Below, piece by piece: positions 61,719-64,000 of a stretch of DNA of 64,000 nucleotides. The translations under genes were made by a program, and so were the position numbers. The notes under the pieces were generated by a model that did no database searches, was not told where the DNA came from, and saw only the letters and a list, made by a program, of their open reading frames with translations. The stretch is from positions 34,254,479 to 34,318,478 of the forward strand of contig JACGWO010000005.1 of the NCBI GenBank assembly GCA_034509735.1, read 5' to 3'. The first letter of the stretch is position 1, and each line of letters begins with the position of its first letter. The DNA is from Sesamum alatum. Lineage: Eukaryota; Streptophyta; Magnoliopsida; Lamiales; Pedaliaceae.

Positions 61719-63700
61719 CATATGTTAAAACTGTGTTTTACTTATATCGCAACAAAGCCCACAGACCACGATTAACAACTTATGCAGTTGGGCCACGCAT
61801 TGGATGGTGGTCATGAAACCAACTGATTAAGAGTTGGGTCTGAAACGTTCCAAGTCAAGGACCTTGAGACAGGGCATCGAGAGTCCTATAGAGACTTGCA
61901 TCAAGAGTCGTGTTCATTGGATGAGTGCCGTGTTTCATCGGCGACATGCGTGGACGCCTACACGATCTTGATGGGTTGGTCGACTGGGGTCGAGCCGACT
62001 GGACTGACTCGCGGGGATCATCATATAAAAGCCTTAGAGGCTTGGTCGGTATGATTGGATTTCCCGGGTTCCGATAGTACGAGAGTAGTCCTCAGATTTG
62101 AGGAACCATGGCCGTCACATACACAGGACGGCTATATCTTGGATCTGGCGAGAGGTGATCATTCTGTAAGATGATCATTATAAGCCTTGTCCAGTGCAAT
62201 CGAAATGTGTGGCGAGGACGGTGGGTTCCAAGAAGAGGATTCTTCCCCTGTCAGTCTGTCACAGAGGTATCTCCTATGCACTCGGAGACACGTTCATGCT
62301 GTTTAAAGCTGTGGTCACAGTAGTTGGTCGAACAGGGAATAGTTTCTTGTGTCGACGTAATGAGGCATGCATAGTCTCGAGTATAAAGCATAGATGCCTA
62401 GTCAAGAATGAGAACCGACGCCCAATTCCATATCCCAGTCTAAGGTCGGGAGACGATAGACAGAAGGACCGTACCCGTACGGAATCGGCGCCTAAATGTT
62501 CACGTCAACATTCACCTAGTCTCTAGTGCCATGGACCGTTGCTAGACGATCACCCATGGTAACGGGCCCTTGTGGGACACGGGCCCAAGTCTAGCTGAGG
62601 GTGAACCTAAAGGGTCACATACAAATCACCGAGAAGGTTGAGAGATTGACTTGGAGTCAATTTCGAAGGATGAATAAGTAATTGGATTACTTAAGGGATT
62701 GTCCATTAGATGGACGTGCCGATACTGTATCGGGCCATCTTTTAATCGGTAAATAGGATTTATCGATTAAATATGGGAAGTTGAGATGTTAGATCTTTTG
62801 ATTGGATTAAAAGATCAACGAAAATTATTTAATGGACATTAGATTAAATTGGATTTAATTTTGGGTTCGTCGTAATTGGATTACGGTAAAACCCGGTCCG
62901 TTAAATTTTGACCCGAGAGGAGAATTAATTCCTATTTTGGAATAGGAAGAAGTTGGACTTCTTCCTTAAATAAGCATGGCCAAAAATGCTACCTTGGAGG
63001 GAGCAAAATTCGGCCATGTTGGATGTTAGGTGGTAGTTGATTTGTCTCTTTTGGTAAGAGACAATCAACTCCAATCAAGTCCTTCCCTTTTTGTATGATT
63101 TGATCATACCTTAAAAGTTGGTAGGCTTGATTGAAGAATTAATGGTGATTGATTGGGATGTATGTAGACATCCTTGGATGAACCTAGATACATTCCAATA
63201 ATCAAATTAATTATGTATATATATGAGTATATACTAACACCTATGCAAGAGATTTTACAATTCATCTTTTCTAGGAAAAGAAGAACAAAAATTGGCCTCT
63301 CCTCTCTCTAAACTTTCGGCCACCTCTCTCCCTTTCTTACTAGTGTTCTTCATTTGATCTTGGATCAAAAGGGAAGAACGAAGTAAGTTTAAGAAGAACA
63401 CTAATCTATAGTGTTTATCTTCTTAAATCGATTCCTTCTAAACCCGTTTTCTTCTAGCAAGGAAAATATGTGTTTCTCTTCTGGTGTGATGTGGATCACC
63501 TTTGGAGAGTTCATACGTTTGAACTTGGTGGACATTCCGAAGAAGGAACAAAGCAAGTAGCCGCGCACGCGTGAAAACTACAAAGGTAACGGTTAATTAT
63601 GCTTTCGTAGCTTTCTATTTCATTTATGCCCTATGTACAATGTGCGCTTTATGTTGATACATCCTACATCGAACGCCCGGTTGAGCACCTAAGGGTACAC
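61719..63700 (+). mobile_element. Long LTR-like segment, boundaries uncertain
   Basis: About 2 kb of GC-richer, non-coding DNA starting TGTTAAAACTG. The 3' half resembles long plant retrotransposon LTRs: GAATTAATTCCTATTTTGGAATAGG, CTCTCTCTAAACTTTCGGCC, AAACCCGTTTTCTTCTAGCAAGG, then GTGGATCACCTTTGGAGA and CGTGAAAACTACAAAGGTAA. No polymerase or gag frame adjoins it in the window. Target duplication not found. Copia or gypsy not decided. Confidence 0.5.
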
Positions 63701-64000
63701 CCCTTGGGATTATATTTTTTATTTGTTTAAATTTACGTATTTTCCATGCTTCTCGCTTCCGCTCGTGCTCCCGGACGGATCCGCTTGTCCTTCAGTACAA
63801 CCGTTGCTAGATTTTAAAATATTAACTGGGTCTAGCAGGTCCGCCATGTCCAACCCTACAGATCCCAGGTCCAAGGCGGGTTCGAGTCCAGAATTTCCTT
63901 GGTTGGACAGTCTCGAGTTTTGACAAATCCGTCCCCTTACCATCCGTGACAAAGGATTTAAATAACAACTTCTTGATTGTTATTTATGGCTTGGCAAATG
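63701..64000. other. Window end, degenerate repeat fragment
   Basis: 63830-63950 has a GGGTCTAGCAGGTCCG...GGGTTCGAGTCC block with ...CCTTACCATCCGTG, similar to degenerate hAT ends at 27510 and 42600. Not a tRNA: no acceptor stem or D-arm fits. Confidence 0.4.

Noticed and set aside
62194..62526. 110-codon frame in the LTR-like segment
   Set aside because: No retrotransposon or host motif; lies in sequence that looks like a non-coding LTR.

Overview
This is a window of plant nuclear DNA, very probably from a eudicot (the gene set and intron structures fit; an asterid such as a Lamiales species is only a guess). It is AT-rich, all genes but one have GT-AG introns, and the spaces between genes are packed with small inverted-repeat transposons. 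Six loci look functional: five protein genes that I could resolve into exons, one of them incomplete at its 3' end, plus one microRNA gene. Two further coding regions are decayed and belong to a Mutator-like transposon.

Layout. 1-6.3 kb: an SR34/SR30-type SR splicing factor on the minus strand, with its TATA box near 6.27 kb and its 3' end unresolved. 7.4-8.5 kb and 12.5-13.8 kb: two related long-arm elements with GC-rich cores. 9.4-12.3 kb: a three-exon HIG1-domain protein (minus). 15.7-17.5 kb: ribosomal protein eL22 (plus) with typical ribosomal-protein promoter boxes. 20.4-25.2 kb: a secreted or membrane-anchored folate-receptor-like Cys-rich protein (minus) with a solo-LTR-like element just upstream. 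28.9-31.1 kb: a DRM1/ARP dormancy/auxin-repressed gene (minus). 31-46 kb: a gene-poor repeat region holding several MITE families, a tRNA-derived SINE with perfect target-site duplication, a second SINE copy, a Helitron candidate, an LTR-like insert nested in a MITE, and an unexplained 38-bp-arm hairpin. 46.3-46.9 kb: a MIR164 gene (plus). 47.7-53.6 kb: a long-TIR Mutator-like element carrying a broken MuDR-type transposase (plus) and, on the opposite strand and partly overlapping it, a broken plant mobile domain (PMD) gene. 58.1-59.0 kb: an intronless RING-finger gene (plus). 60.2-61.2 kb: a non-autonomous hAT element with perfect 8-bp TSD. 61.7-63.7 kb: a long non-coding LTR-like segment.

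The host genes do unrelated jobs: splicing, mitochondrial respiration, translation, a Cys-rich surface protein, growth/dormancy response, miR164-NAC regulation and ubiquitin ligation. There is no operon-like logic. The coherent multi-gene unit is the transposase/PMD transposon, which is inactive in this copy. Exon coordinates were read by eye from splice signals and reading-frame continuity. Repeat boundaries are approximate unless a target-site duplication is stated.
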